From the NCBI GenBank assembly GCA_022495995.1, contig JAFEMH010001367.1, forward strand, positions 124,001-188,000: a DNA stretch of 64,000 nucleotides, written 5' to 3'. Under the pieces are notes generated by a model. The model did no database searches. It was not told the origin of the DNA and saw only the letters and a list, made by a program, of their open reading frames with translations. Position 1 is the stretch's first letter, and each line of letters begins with the position of its first letter. This DNA comes from Adenophora triphylla var. japonica. Its lineage: Eukaryota > Streptophyta > Magnoliopsida > Asterales > Campanulaceae. This document shows, one piece after another, positions 23,442 to 35,433 of this stretch. The translations under genes and the position numbers were made by a program.

Positions 23442-25772
23442 TGTGAATGTGGTGCCCAAGATCGCGGCGCTATTTATTTTTTTGTGTTGAACCGCTTTCT
23501 CGTATAAGGGGGTCACCGCCTCACATCGGTTTGAAGACATCCGGTTTAAATTAAAAAATGGAGTCGCCACGCCATTTTGATTTCCTCAAAACTTTGAAAA
23601 AAAGGATTTGGGTCCGGAGGTTAAGTGACCCCTTGGAAAGAACGGATCGTCGTTCACCCAAGGAGCCTTGCCGAAGCAAGTCTTCCAAGATCCGATTTTC
23701 ATGCTTGCCTTTGTGTTTTCGTGTGTGGGATGTGTTTTGGTAAAGGAGGGAATGTGCCAAGTAGTCTTCCGGACATATAAACCATGAGTTGGTTATCGCT
23801 CGGGATTCCTTGGATTTTGATATGTTCGGGACTTTGGTCCCGTTCTCATCTTGAACTTATGATCATCATTTTGAGACTTTGGGTCACATGCGACCAAGAT
23901 AGGGACACCTTTTTTATAGTCCAAGGATGAGACTCTTTAGAAAGGAAGGACCTATGCCCATTAATCCTACATCTTGAGACGATTTGAGCTTAGTCGGGAC
24001 ATTTATGCTCATCTCAAGTGATGATCGGAGATGTAGGGGCTCAAGTTCATCCTTTTCTAAAGGGATTTCCGGCTATGGCATCTTTATGTGGAGGAAATGA
24101 TGTAAAGATAGGACCTTTACACCATTACACTCCAAGAGATGCTTCAAGTACCAAAAGAGGACTAAGGGATGGATATAAAGATTGGATCTTTATACTTATC
24201 CTATGCCTTTTTGTGCCTTAAGAAGGTCACTGGGCAATCCTTGGAGAGTGATCCAACCATGAGGGACATGGGGAATGCATTTTTAAAGTAAAGATGACAT
24301 TTTTATGCTAACATATGTAATGAACATGATGCAAGCTAAGACTAGGAATATAAAGGGAGGACCTTTATGGCTTTCCTATGTCCTTTAAGAACCATTTAGG
24401 TGGACAATCCTTGGAAGCAAGGTCTATGGGAAGGGGGATGACATTCATGAATAAAAATGACATTTTTAATGTAAAAGATGACATTTTTATATGAAAAAGA
24501 TGCTATTTTCACATCATCATGTGAGAGATCCACCCTAGAACAAGCCATTTGAGGTCTTATTGTTCATCCTTGAGATGGATCCTCCATGAATCCCATGTGA
24601 TAGGGGAATGGGGGTATTATGATCTACATAACTAAAGACTTGATTTTTATAGCAACAAATCAAATATAAAGCAAGTAGATAGCAATATAAATAGCAAAGA
24701 TCAATATAGCAAGTATGACAAGTATATTTTAAAGAGAAGAGGTTACCAATGGTGGTGTTCCTCTCCCTTGAAGATTTCCTAAGGAAGGATCAACTTTGGA
24801 GAGGTTTTGAAGAGGAGGGAGGTGATTTTGGGAGGCTTTTGTTCTCTGGAAATTCGTGGCTGCATTTTGGCAGAGTAACAGTGCCAAAAATTGTAACTCA
24901 AAACGTAAAATCTGGGGAGAAACGCGTTTCTCCATAATTTATGGAGAAACGGGGCTCGACTTGTCGCACGACAATGTAGGCCAGAACACGTTTCTTCATA
25001 AGTATGGCACGACTCTTTTTTCTGGATATCCGTCCCAAGGCTTCTGGATATCCAGAACCTTATGAAAGTGATATCCAGAATCAGAAATTTGGCCTTGGTC
25101 TTGGCCTTTGCCCCAAATCTTTTTTTCTGGATATCCGTTCCAAAGCTTCTGGATATCAATATTCAATGTTCTAGATATCCAGAACCTTATGAAAGTGATA
25201 TCCAGAATCAGAAATTTGGCCTTGGCCTTGGCCTTTGCCCAAATCTTTTTTTTTCTGGATATCCATTCCAAAGCTTCTGGATATCAATATTCAATGTTCT
25301 GGATATCCATAACCTTATGAAAGTGATATCCAGAATCATAAATTTGGTCTTGGCCTTGGATTTTTTTTTCTGGATATCCATCCCAAAACTTCTGGATATC
25401 CAAAACACGTTTCTCCATAAGTTATGGAGAAACGCGTTTCTCAAGAGATCGACTCATCTCAAAATGGGTAGAGGAGGCCTCTATTTATAGACAGTTTGGT
25501 GATGGCTAATGAAGCCATGTGGCTGTAATCTTTGGCTAATGAAGCCGTGCGGTCTTATCCATTAGTGACTCAGCCTATTTCTAGAACCATGCAAGGTGGC
25601 CTTCTAGAAGGTCTTTTCCAGCGAGGGACTACGTGGAATTTTAATTCCTAACAAGTCCTTCACCCCTCGGAAGGTTTGGGAAAGTTCCCAAATTGCCCCT
25701 GAACTCTAGGAAAATCCAAAAAATTGCCGGAAAACTTAACCGGAAGGCATGAGCCAGATTTGGGTACTTACA
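23442..25772 (-). repeat. Element B 5' LTR (2331 bp, with extra module)
   Basis: It matches 13101-14883 except for about 0.55 kb present only here (about 24905-25461). TATTTATA at 25482-25489 is the - strand TATA box, with the GAAGCCGTGCGG motifs next to it. The element was transcribed from this LTR, so the module lies downstream of the TATA box, in the transcribed part. Confidence 0.9.
24905..25461. repeat. LTR-specific module: palindromic ends and three 128-130 bp repeats
   Basis: Both ends carry the 16-bp perfect palindrome GAGAAACGCGTTTCTC (24917-24932 and 25427-25442) joined to CCATAA-TTATGG hairpins. Between them are three repeats with TTCTGGATATCCAGAACC and GTGATATCCAGAATCA. The direct word CTCAAAA flanks the module. 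Confidence 0.8.
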
Positions 25773-26580
25773 ACTACATACACCCTCATAAAAAGAAATA
25801 ATTGCTAAGGTAGTGATCCTTAAGCAAAAATTTACCTCGTGAATAGCACCAACACTCCTTATAACTCCGAAGATGAACAAGGGTTTCTATCCTAGGCACC
25901 ACTATCTGAACCTCCTACTCCATAGTGATCCTACCCAACACTCCAAAACCTCCCTTATGTCTTCAAATCTAGTGACATAAACGATAGAAAGTATTTCACT
26001 CACTCACCCTTTGTCTAGGTGCCATTTCCGGTTTTCACCTAGCCTCTCATTTTTTTCATTTTTTCCATTTTTTTCATTTTTTTTTCAAAGACGAAAACAA
26101 CCACATACAACAACATGTACCCCACCCCCTCACTAGATCATGCATAGTCACATATGCATCACTACAAGTACAAAACAAATAAGAAGAGGTTAGGGATACC
26201 TTCCGGGACTACTGAGGTGGTGGAAACAAATCTGGCCCCCATAATGGTCAAGGGTTTGAAAGGATAGGGGCTAAAATGAAAATAGGTAGAAAATGGGGAA
26301 GATAAGCTTGGATTGAAAGTTTAGGGGCCAAAGTGGAAATCTGGGAGAAAAAGGGATCAAATTGGTTTTAGAAAATTCAGGGGTTAAAGTGAAAAATATG
26401 AAAATTGAAGGGCTAAACTGCAGCTAACTTGAAGAAGAGGGGCTGCAGCAGAAATTTTTTTTGGGCTGGCCAACAACAAAGGCCATGGCCGAGGAAGAGT
26501 GGCCCATGTGGCCGAGAAAATGGGGCGGAGGCTTGGAGTCCATTCCTTCGTCTCAAAATCATTTTTGATTTTTTTTTACA

Positions 26581-26682
<102 letters not shown>

Positions 26683-26685
26683 TTT

Positions 26686-27785
26686 TTTTAAATTAATTTT
26701 TTTTACGAGCCGCTTTTTTTTTTTTTTTTTGAGGAAGAGGAGTACGCCTGATCAGTCTTGAGCTTGAGGCGGCCGCATGGGGCATATGTGGGCGGGCGCC
26801 TGAGGCTTTGACAAATTTGGTACCCCCTTCTGTTGCTGAGGCTGGCGCCCCATGAATTATGGGGCGGCCGCCTAACTTCCAATTATTATTATTTTTCTTA
26901 TTTATTTTGTGCTCCTCTCTCATTTTGAAATTTCCTACACAAAACACCAACAATCAAATACCTTAGTAGCACCGATTCGAGCCGTAAAATTAAAAAAATA
27001 AAACAAAAGATTAAAAATGCAAACTAAACTAATAAATAAAAACAAATAAAACATACCTTCTTGGGTTGCCTCCCAATCAGCGCATTTGGTTAAGGTCGTT
27101 AGCTCGACCAGATTCCCACTTAAGTGGGATTTGAGGTGGCCATCTCGTTTTTTGTTTTAACTTTTCTTCCCTTGGCCCACCTCGCACATTCACAAGTACA
27201 AATACCCACAATTTTCCACACATATGTACCTTTTTTTTTAAATTAAAATTTTTTTACAGGCCGCTTTTTTTGTTTTTTTTGAGGAAGAGGAGTACGCCTG
27301 ATCAGTCTTGAGCTTGAGGCGGCCGCATGGGGCATATGTGGGCGGGCGCCTGAGGCTTTGACAAATTTGGTACCCCCTTCTGTTGCTGAGGCTGGCGCCC
27401 CATGAATTATGGGGCGGCCGCCTAACTTCCAATTATTATTATTTTTTTTATTTTTTTTGTGCTCCTCTCTCATTTTGAAATTTCCTACACAAAACACCAA
27501 CAATCAAATACCTTAGTAGCACCGATTCGAGCCGTAAAATTAAACAAATAAAACAAAAGATTAAAAATGCAAACTAAACTAATAAATAAAAACAAATAAA
27601 ACATACCTTCTTGGGTTGCCTCCCAATCAGCGCATTTGGTTAAGGTCGTTAGCTCGATCAGATTCCCACTTAAGTGGGATTTGAGGTGGCCATCTCGTTT
27701 TTTGTTTTAACTTTTCTTCTCTTGGCCCACCTCGCACATTCACAAGTACAAATACCCACAATTTTCCACACATATGTACCTTTAT
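26686..27785. repeat. Tandem duplication of about 550 bp in element C
   Basis: Two near-identical copies with GAGGAAGAGGAGTACGCCTG starting at 26731 and 27281 (550 bp apart), joined at a T-rich run near 27232. Internal region 1 has only one copy. Each copy holds GGCGGCCGCATGGGGC ... GCCCCATGAATTATGGGGC, a large GC-rich inverted patch. Confidence 0.9.
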
Positions 27786-28117
27786 TGATAATATCGGATG
27801 GATCCCAAAAAAATTGTGGCCTTTTTCTTGGCCTTTATCTTCTTTTTCTTTTTCTTGGGAACATCCCAAGAAAAATTTGTGGCCTTTTTCTTGACCTTTT
27901 TCTTATTTTTCTTTTTATTAGGGACCTCTCCCCTTAACTCACTCAGTGTCTTCATCTTACTTACATCAAGCACCTCCGAAAGACTCATTATCGCCTCCTT
28001 CATCTCATCAGAAATATCAAATTCTAACTCTGCACATCCCAAAGCATTCTCCAACATAGATTTCATGTCATCAAAAGCATTAAAATCCATTTGTTGTCCA
28101 TGACACTCCATAGTCAA
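27782..28117 (-). CDS. Lysine-rich small frame of element C, copy 2
   Basis: 111 residues, colinear with copy 1 (11020-11373) from MTMECHGQQM through the Lys runs, then diverging by a frame change near the end. Differences are mostly single residues. No known domain. Confidence 0.4.
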   Translation of the reverse strand: MTMECHGQQMDFNAFDDMKSMLENALGCAELEFDISDEMKEAIMSLSEVLDVSKMKTLSELRGEVPNKKKNKKKVKKKATNFSWDVPKKKKKKIKAKKKATIFLGSIRYYQ

Positions 28118-28239
28118 ACAAGGTTAAGAAAAAGATGACATAACAAACTTAACAAAAAGGAAACAAGAAAAAGAAATAGATTAAGAAACAGATAAGTTCG
28201 TAAACAATTACACCGTTCCCTGGCAACGGTGTCAAAATT

Positions 28240-29519
28240 TGATAGGCTAAAGTCGCACGCCTACAAATTAGTACCAAGACTCGGCTACTAATAATGTAAT
28301 TAGGGTAAGTCAGGATCGATCCACGAAGAACAGTGATTATTTGCGAAAAGTCACTTGACCAGATTGGGGGTTTAATTGAGATTTTTAATTAATTCCTAAG
28401 ACGGGAAAAACAAACTAAGTGTTTGAAACAATAATTTAAAGAAACTTCAGACTTGATACTGTCATCGGATTTTAATTCTAATATCACTGATAATTCTTTT
28501 CACCGTAAATTTTATTCACTTGATTACGAGATGTATTTCAATCTCTGTCTCTTCTTTTAGTTTAGTTTATAGCAGTGGCACACTCACTATTAACCCTAAT
28601 TAAAATTAAACCTAAACTGACACAGAAAAGGTCTAAAGATTAATTGTTGATGTTTTAAGAGACTAAAATCAAGAACGCTTTCTACGGTTAATTAGATAAT
28701 CGTCTAATCTTGCCTACTTCCCGAATTGCTATGGCACATACACAATTCGTGAAGATGCTACAATGAAAACCCCAATTCTAGCATAGAACGAGTAATCTAG
28801 CAAAGATTAATAAAGAGGACAAGTACATTGGCCAAATCCACAAATCCTAGAAATCAATCTAAATCAGTACAAACAAGATTATGAACAAGAATTAATTAGG
28901 AAAAAGAAATACCTCAATAGAAATAAAAATCCGGATCAAGATCTCAAATCCAAAGTAATGGAAGTTTAAGCTTCCATGGATGTTCAAGCCTTCAAAAGTT
29001 TCTTAGAGAGGAAACCCTAAAAAAAAAAAAATAAGAACTCCCCTAATAAAATTCTAAAAGAAGTATTTATACTCCTCCAATTAATAAACCTAAAACTAAA
29101 AAAAGTAATGAAAAAGGAAAAAGATATTAAATTCCAATCCAATTCTTGATCTGGTCAACTGTTGAATATCTCGGTCAATGCTCCAGCCTGGACTTCACGT
29201 ACAATTTTAGTTTCCCAATTTCTTTCTTCTACTTTGGTCATCCAAGTTCCCATAATTTCATTCTGGTCACTGAACTTTCTCACTCTGCAGTTTGGTCCCT
29301 GTAGCTTCCTATTTTTCATCTTTATCCTCAGCATTAGAAAACTTTCACAGGAAAATCATAAACTCACTAAAAATAGTCTCAAAATACAATGATTTTTCTA
29401 TCAACTCACCAATTCAACATCTACTCTAAATTACATCAAAACTAGTCTAGATTATATCAAAATAAGGATAAAATGTCTAGAAAATTAGAAAATTACATAT
29501 ACTGAAATCCACCACATCA
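28240..29519 (-). repeat. Element C LTR c (1280 bp)
   Basis: The outer LTR next to the damaged primer site 28217-28234. TATA box complement at 29064-29071. Followed by the target duplication AAGAT at 29520-29524. Confidence 0.9.
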
Positions 29520-29524
29520 AAGAT

Positions 29525-29719
29525 TCACCAACTACAAATTCTTTTCAGCAAAGTACTGTCATGAGAAGAAACAAATCTAAGCATTAAACTAATATCATTA
29601 TGAAATAAAAGAGCTTAAACGTACATACTAAAAGGCTGATAAACTGTTAAAGATTACAAAATGCAAAATAAGATGAAGAACAGGAATGGAATTATTGGAC
29701 TCCTATGACAAGAAAGCAG
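29525..29719. other. Host intron-like sequence before the Arf-GAP-like exon
   Basis: AT-rich and non-coding. It includes the left arm of a 28-bp inverted repeat (29684-29711) eight bases before the splice acceptor. Confidence 0.6.
29684..29711. repeat. Left arm of 28-bp perfect inverted repeat
   Basis: GAATGGAATTATTGGACTCC plus eight more bases; the exact reverse complement is at 61725-61752. Without element D the arms bracket about 0.56 kb holding the Arf-GAP-like exon. Confidence 0.85.
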
Positions 29720-29865
29720 GCTGTATGGTGATTATCGGAAAAGTCCTGCCCGTGCAAAGATAGTAAATGACTGGCGTAGAGAAGATAGATTTGGAAATGG
29801 TAGGAGATCTGAAGAGACTAGGAACTCTGATGGAAGTTCTAGGCTTGAAGCTAGGTCACCTGATA
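29720..29865 (+). pseudogene. AGD14-like Arf-GAP exon, left part, split by element D
   Basis: After an acceptor (AAAGCAG, 29713-29719) the frame reads LYGDYRKSPARAKIVNDW and onward through RREDRFGNGRRSEE to ARSPD, where element D begins. With one TGATA copy removed, the frame runs on into 61374-61522 (SQRDLDVSSPPIVRPVREIL). This sequence resembles the low-complexity middle region of plant ADP-ribosylation factor GTPase-activating proteins of the AGD14 type, which regulate Arf GTPases in membrane traffic. The Arf-GAP zinc-finger domain itself is not in the window. Family assignment is from memory of the region; no alignment was run. Confidence 0.7.
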
Positions 29866-30174
29866 TGTAACGACCCTAACCCTAGGCACTAATTTAGCAT
29901 TATATTGTGTGCTTTAAATATCATTGTTAATATTATGTGTTCATTTTTATATACTTGATTCCTTATATTAAGATAAAATGATAGGGAAATAAAATAATGT
30001 TATTGGAAGAAGTATAAAAATAGAAATGGATAAAATGAATAAAATGTGGGTAGTTAGATTTATTTGTGTAGGGGCTTTGGTGTAGTAGGAGAAAGACTTT
30101 TATTAAATTGAGATGGGGGGCCATACCCCTTAAATCCCTCTCCTTTCACCTCCTTAGTCAAAAAAGGACCCTAC
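29866..30174 (+). repeat. Element D 5' LTR, part 1
   Basis: The first 309 bp of the LTR, matching 58399 onward. It ends in CCTAC (30170-30174), the target duplication of element F. Confidence 0.93.
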
Positions 30175-30369
30175 TGTAAGTACCCCAATCTGGATCACCC
30201 CCTTTCAAGCACACGGGAAACACCGCAGACTCATCAACGCAGTCTCGACGACCTCTGGCACTCAAAACCCTCTCAAAACCCCCAGCCAAACTAAGGGAGG
30301 AGCCTTTCTGGGATAAAAAGGGACAAAAGGACCTTTTAGGAATTTTCAGGAAATTGGAAAAGCAATAAT

Positions 30370-30621
30370 GGTCCGTACGGACCTCTTTGCTTTAATAATT
30401 ACTGAATCCTCTTAAAGTCCACAATATTCCCTCAAATCCCGGGAAAAATGATTACCCTCCTGCAGAGTTGGTCCGTACGGACCTCTTTGCATGTCAACTT
30501 GGTCCGTACGGACCTTATTGCACAGGGAACATCATAATTGCAAAATATTCACCATTATCACAGATTCCCTCAAATCGAGGAAAACCAAAAGTCTGGATTA
30601 CCAGGGAGGTCCGTACGGACC
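30370..30621. promoter_or_regulatory. Array of four GGTCCGTACGGACC palindromes
   Basis: Starts at 30370, 30470, 30501 and 30608, each with a CTTTGC or TATTGC tail. The array is repeated in the 3' LTR (44603, 44703, 44734, 44841). Each has a CCGTACGG core with GTAC, the core bound by plant SBP/SPL factors; binding is inference. Confidence 0.7.
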
Positions 30622-30642
30622 TCTTTGCACCAAATCTGGCAC

Positions 30643-30650
30643 TATAAATA
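30643..30650 (+). promoter_or_regulatory. TATA box of element F 5' LTR
   Basis: TATAAATA followed by GAGGGCTC. The matching box in the 3' LTR is at 44876-44883. Confidence 0.75.
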
Positions 30651-31606
30651 GAGGGCTCTCCCTCCTCATTTTGACACACCTCCCACTTCTCTCTTCCTCC
30701 CTAGGCCTTCTGGCTTCCCCTCTAAGTCCTTTCGAGGCATTCCCGGCCCCTTTCGGATCCTTCCGAGGCCTTCCGAGCCCCCTCGTGGTGCTCCGAAGCC
30801 TCCCCGAGCGCTCCCGCGACGCTCCCGCGCTGCCCCGAGGCACTCTCGAGGTACTCTGAGGCCCCTCGTGGTACTCCGAGGCCTTGCCTGGTCGTTCCAC
30901 GGTGTTCCGGCTCTTTCCGAGTCAAACCGGCGATCCCAAACCACGCCGAAACTCTGCCCGAGTGACTCCTGCCACCTCAACGCACGCCGAACCTCTGCCC
31001 GAGTGATCCCGACGATCCCCACGCACGCCGAACCTCTGCCCGAACGCAGCCTGCAACCTCAACTCACGCCGAAACTCTGTACGCAGACAACCGGCATCTC
31101 CCGAAGCAATCCCGATCCGTACCGGAACGCTACTCCGACCTCAAACACTATTCCCCTGCGGAAGACAGACACAAACCAACATTGGTAAGGCTTCCTTCCT
31201 ACACTATTTCAATACATTTCAATAAAGCAGTGTACAATGTAGACATCCGACACAGCATGCATTTTTAAAAGCACACACACACACACAACATTTAAAGGAT
31301 ATTAGGGGTATCCGAAAGGCTCGTTTTACGAGGCGACTCGGGTGAGCTCTAATATTCTAATATTCTCTTCCCGAGGAGTCATCTGACCTCCGAACTCAAA
31401 ATCTCATCACACAAAAACAGTTTAAAATTATCTTTAAACTGATGCCCTTTTTCAATGTTTTGGGCTTAATAAAAACGGCGTGGCGACTCTACAAAGCAAA
31501 ACACAGCGAGACACCTCCAACCAACGAAAAAAACCGCTGCAAGGCGGGGGAAATGCCAGATGCCGGGGCGCGAACGCGCTGCCTCTCGGATCCGGGTAAT
31601 TTCAGT

Positions 31607-31624
31607 TGGCGACTCCGCTGGGGA
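31607..31624 (+). other. Primer-binding site of element F (Arg tRNA type)
   Basis: TGGCGACTCCGCTGGGGA two bases after the LTR, identical to that of element B. Confidence 0.85.
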
Positions 31625-32487
31625 ATATTTTGTTTTAAAAAAACTTTTAAACAAAACAAAAGATTTTTAAAACAATGATGAGGGTCAAACTTTCATTTTA
31701 CCCCTTCCTTTAACTGTTGTGTGTGTGTGCACGTGCTTCGTTTTTATTTTACAAAAAAAAATAAAAATAAAAAAATGCATCAATATACATCTCGTGCATA
31801 CATTTAAAATTCTTCAAAAAACTTCGTTTTTACTCGTAAAAGAATTTTAGAGACCGCACACTACTTCGCACCGTCTCGGTTACACCGCACACTACTCGCA
31901 CCGCCGCCTCGGATACACCGCACACTACAACCCTTAACCCGGAGTGGTCTCGGTTGCGATCCGTTTGGTCTTCCTAGGCCTCTTGGACGCGCACGGGATC
32001 ATTCCAAATATCCCATCCTAGCCAAGCGTCAACCCCGCACGTTTGAGTCTTGAGTCACACTCGTCCGGACTCGGTTGGTTTTTACCCAGTCCCGTGTCAT
32101 ACGGCTGGATACATATACCATGCCGGCCATTTTCTCGAGTCAAGGCTCGGAACTCAAGATCCCTTGCGCAAGCAAAGCGATGAAAGGTCATGCTAAAATC
32201 TTGACCTGATCTTGATTTCCGAAGCTACACCTGCACGATGTTCCGTCCCGATATACATCCATGCTCACATGACACCATGTCATCACGCCTTTGATACGTC
32301 GCCCATGACAATATGACCCACCCAACGCCTAACGTCACGCATCCCTTGCGCAAGCAAGGTAAAGAGAGGTCATGCCGAACTCTTGACCTGATCTTGACTC
32401 AGTGGCCGGCTCGATTCACTATTCACATGGCTAACGCATCAAAACGAACATGACAGGCTCGGTCCTTAGGTTCGATTTTTCTTTTAG
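31625..32487 (+). other. Element F leader, no gene
   Basis: Untranslated. It has a repeated CCGCACACTACTCGCACCG block (31855-31930) and two copies of a CCCTTGCGCAAGCAAxG ... GGTCATGC ... TCTTGACCTGATCTTGA block (32160-32400). A TTTTTCTTTTAG at 32476-32487 looks like a splice acceptor directly before the conserved segment. Confidence 0.55.
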
Positions 32488-32655
32488 GCCGGTGGAAACC
32501 GCTTGCACTATAGGACCCTCGCCTGGGGCTGTCCACCCTGGGATGTCGAAATACAGGGGCAAAACGAGGGGCTTATAGCCGCACAGATGGTTTCCACTGA
32601 CCCAGGATCTAGCATAGTTGCGAAAAAGAAGAGCAATCTTTTCCAACCTACCTAG
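32488..32655 (+). CDS. Conserved leader segment with open frame, element F copy
   Basis: 55 codons are open from directly after the acceptor-like TTTTCTTTTAG to a TAG. They read GGNRLHYRTLAWGCPPWDVE and onward to SSIVAKKKSNLFQ. This aligns without gaps to element B 21859-22060. No ATG opens the conserved part, so if it is translated it would be as a spliced exon. Conservation also at DNA level leaves an RNA signal as an alternative. Confidence 0.5.
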   Translation, partial: AGGNRLHYRTLAWGCPPWDVEIQGQNEGLIAAQMVSTDPGSSIVAKKKSNLFQPT

Positions 32656-32777
32656 GATTCTGAGAAAACATGTTTTAAGTAAATTAAAACAACAAAAAAA
32701 AAAATCAAAAAATTAAAAGAAACAGGAAACCGCATGCCACGTGAGCTTTCCCTCTTTTATCCCGTTAGGCCATTCCT

Positions 32778-34660
32778 GTGTCTAAACCTTGCCCATCACC
32801 CCCTCCAGCTAACAAAGAGTGGTTGAGAATACCCGGGAGCCGCCTTTTCAGTATCGAGGTCACAAGGTCCGATAGCCCTTCCAGTTCAACGGTCTGCACC
32901 GTCCGATACTCCCCCATGACGGGATCAACAGATAACAGTGAGGGAAATGGAACCCCGCCACTAAGGAACCTCCAGACAATGGAGGAGGTGCTGCGAGCCT
33001 TCGAAACCATCAAGAAGCGCCAAGAAGAGCAACAAGCCTGGATCGTAGACACCTTGCGTCTTCGAGGAACCGTTGCAGTTCCCCAACCCGACGGAACCTT
33101 TGTTCTCATAGAGGACGAAGACATACCGGCTCCCCCGGTTTCTCAAAGCTATCAGCAAGTTCCGCCTCCGCCAAGCTACGAGATCCCGCAACGCAAGGCG
33201 GCTCTCGCTCAAAGCTCCTCAGCGTCGGGCCAAGCAGCTCCGACATGCCCGCCTCAAGACAAGCCGCTTCCCGGCCCGCACATCAAGCTCATTACCAACA
33301 AGACACATACGTGCTCGCTCCGTCGATCCCAAATGCATCTCGGTATCCCCCAGGATTCAATCCTTTGCCTCTATACGAGCCTCGCAATCACAATCAAAAG
33401 TCCCCATGCTTACCAGGGATAGGCATCCCGAGCGGATATCCCGACATCTCAAGCTTGCCACCTCCTAGTCTGCCAATTGGGGCTAACGAATCATTTCCCA
33501 GCTCCCAAACACAACCCTAGCGGACCCGGCAATCACGCCCTCAACTTCAACACCCTGTGGTATGGGTTGGTATACACTCAACTACCTCCCCAAGACTCCC
33601 GAATGGCGATCCCATCGCCCAATCCACCTCCATCTTCGGTTTCCGTCCCCGAAACGGTAACCCACCTCGCATACCGATCCCCATATGGCTTGGCTTATCG
33701 AACAAATGAAGGACATGCAAGGCAAGCTAGCCAGTTCTCGGAAGGACTCCTCCCGCCTACCGATCCGAACAAAGTGGTCCCTCTTCCTCCGGTTCAGGAT
33801 GCCGGAAATGGAAAAGTTTGACGGACGTAATGCCCAAAACCCACATTGACACCTATGTCCCGGGTATGAGGGCCAAAGGGGCAACCCTCAACAGATGGCA
33901 GATCACTTTCAGCATTCCCTCAAATCCACAGCACTAAGGTGGTTCCTCAATGTGAAGGCAGAAAACCGCTCCACGTGGGATCAGATCAGCGAAATCTTCC
34001 TGGAGAAGTACCGATCCAACCTTGAATGGGAGACAAACCGCCATGACCTGCAAGCCACCGAACAAAAGGATGACGAACCAGTGGGCGAGCTCTACAAAAG
34101 ATGGAACTGGAAGCTAAGCGAGATAATGGATCCACTTTCCAAAGAAGAGCAGATGGACATCTTCCATTCCTGCCTCAAGCCATCTTTGAGGACCTTGATC
34201 AGCCACCATTTCTATCCGGATCTCCGTGCCATGGTCAACGCCGGGACAAAGTTTGAAAAGACTCGAGTCTTCAAAAGGCAACAAAGAACCCCGCCTCATC
34301 TTACCGCTATCGAACAAACCCGGCAACTTCAACTCCCGCCCCAACCAAAGGAAAAGAAGCGGAACAAGACACTACATTCGTAACGGAGCTCAAGTAAACC
34401 GCGATCAAGCAGCCCCAAAGAATAACAATCCCCCTCGCTTCCCACAACTCCAGCATTTAGACAACCTTGAAATGCCCTTGGGTCAAGTATTTGAAGCTTT
34501 GGTGAAACGAAATCTTCTCAAACCGCTCGAGAATTTCCAACCGAAGACTCCCAAACCCAACATGGATATGAGCAAGCACTGCGCCTTCCACAACTACCCC
34601 GGCCACACCACCGACAATTGCTTCGTGCTCAAGCGTGTGGTCCAGGCTCATTGAGGAGGG
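32778..34660 (+). pseudogene. gag: Element F gag, frameshifted
   Basis: The gag product is pieced over several frames. An N-terminal acidic/proline-rich part (32778-33422) includes a helix MEEVLRAFETIKKRQEEQQ, followed in the next frame by a Pro/Tyr-rich part (33245-33520). The capsid core at 33895-34250 reads FQHSLKSTALRWFLNV and TWDQISEIFLEKYR. The C-terminal part, 34400-34654, has MPLGQVFEALV and the CHHC finger KHCAFHNYPGHTTDNC. Frame changes lie near 33400, 33800 and 34380, and a stop sits in the NPH*HLC stretch at about 33850. The layout matches the broken gag of element B, but here the capsid core is kept. Confidence 0.8.
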
Positions 34661-34986
34661 AAAATTGGAACGCCCTCGTGGTCCCAATACCATCGGAAAT
34701 CCATTTCCCGAACGACAGGTAAACTCAATAGCCTTTGACGAAACTCCAAGCGAGAGCAGCCCCCGTAATTTCCGAAACCGTCGCATGCCGTCCCGCTATG
34801 ACTCGGGAGCGTGAAACCAAAATCAAAGGTCTCGTGACCGGGAATTCGTACAAGAACGCCCAAGGGCAACCGTCTCCCTACGATCTTTGCCCGCCCAAGG
34901 CATACAAATGGATGGATCGAACGGTCCCCTAAGAGACCGAGTCAAACGGTAGCACGGGAAGCGGCTTAGCCTTCACAGACGATGAC

Positions 34987-35433
34987 TTGCCAATATGTGA
35001 GAATCGGCACAACGAAGCCCTCCTCATCCTCATAAAAATAGAGATGTTCTTCCTCCCGAACGTCTTGATTGATAACGGCTCCGCAGCCAACATCATCGCT
35101 TTGAGCACACCGAAACGACTCCGCATCGACCGTTCTCTCGATAAGGCCTTCACCTCGGGTAATCCGAGCCTACGATTCCACCGCACGACCAATCGTAGGA
35201 GTCATCAACTGAGGATCCAATTCGACGTACAACCGGAGTCGGTAGAGTTCCAAGTCGTGGAAATCAAACCAACCTTCTCTCGCTTTGTTGGGACGACCTT
35301 GGATACATCGATGAAAGCAAGATCATCTACTCTTCACCAATGCGTGAAATTCATCAATGCCAATGGAGCGATTGAAGTGATCCGCGGAAGCAGCAGTAAT
35401 GGCAAGTGCTTGGCCGCAAGCTATGACCCGTAA
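34987..35433 (+). pseudogene. pro: Element F aspartic protease
   Basis: 148 codons. The active-site motif VLIDNGSAANI (D-N-G, the form seen in Tat-type elements) is followed by LSTPKRLRIDRS, and by SSTLHQCVKFINANGAIEVI near the end, typical of the gypsy Tat protease. It would cut the polyprotein. It is in a separate frame from the end of gag; the stops between show decay. Confidence 0.75.

Larger units (their letters stand above)
13101..25772 (-). mobile_element. Element B: Tat/Ogre-like non-autonomous retrotransposon
   Basis: It is inserted in element C with target duplication ACTAC (13096-13100 and 25773-25777). On the - strand the LTRs read TGTAAGTACCC...TTCACA, the primer site matches an Arg tRNA and the polypurine tract is CGAGGGGCTTC, all as in element F. 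Only a damaged gag survives. There is no protease, reverse transcriptase or integrase. The space between gag and the 3' LTR is filled with tandem repeats. It must have moved with enzymes supplied by a relative. Confidence 0.9.
30175..31604 (+). repeat. Element F 5' LTR (1430 bp)
   Basis: Begins TGTAAGTACCCCAATCTGG and ends GGGTAATTTCA. Four perfect 14-bp palindromes GGTCCGTACGGACC lie at 30370, 30470, 30501 and 30608. The last one is 22 bases before TATAAATA. A CA run is at about 31272. Open frames in this LTR are read in both directions and repeat in the other LTR, so I do not count them as genes. Confidence 0.95.

Noticed and set aside
30491..31188. Overlapping open frames of 67-122 codons on both strands of the element F LTR (also 44724-45421)
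   Set aside because: GC-rich LTR sequence open by chance in several frames at once; no domain and identical in both LTRs.
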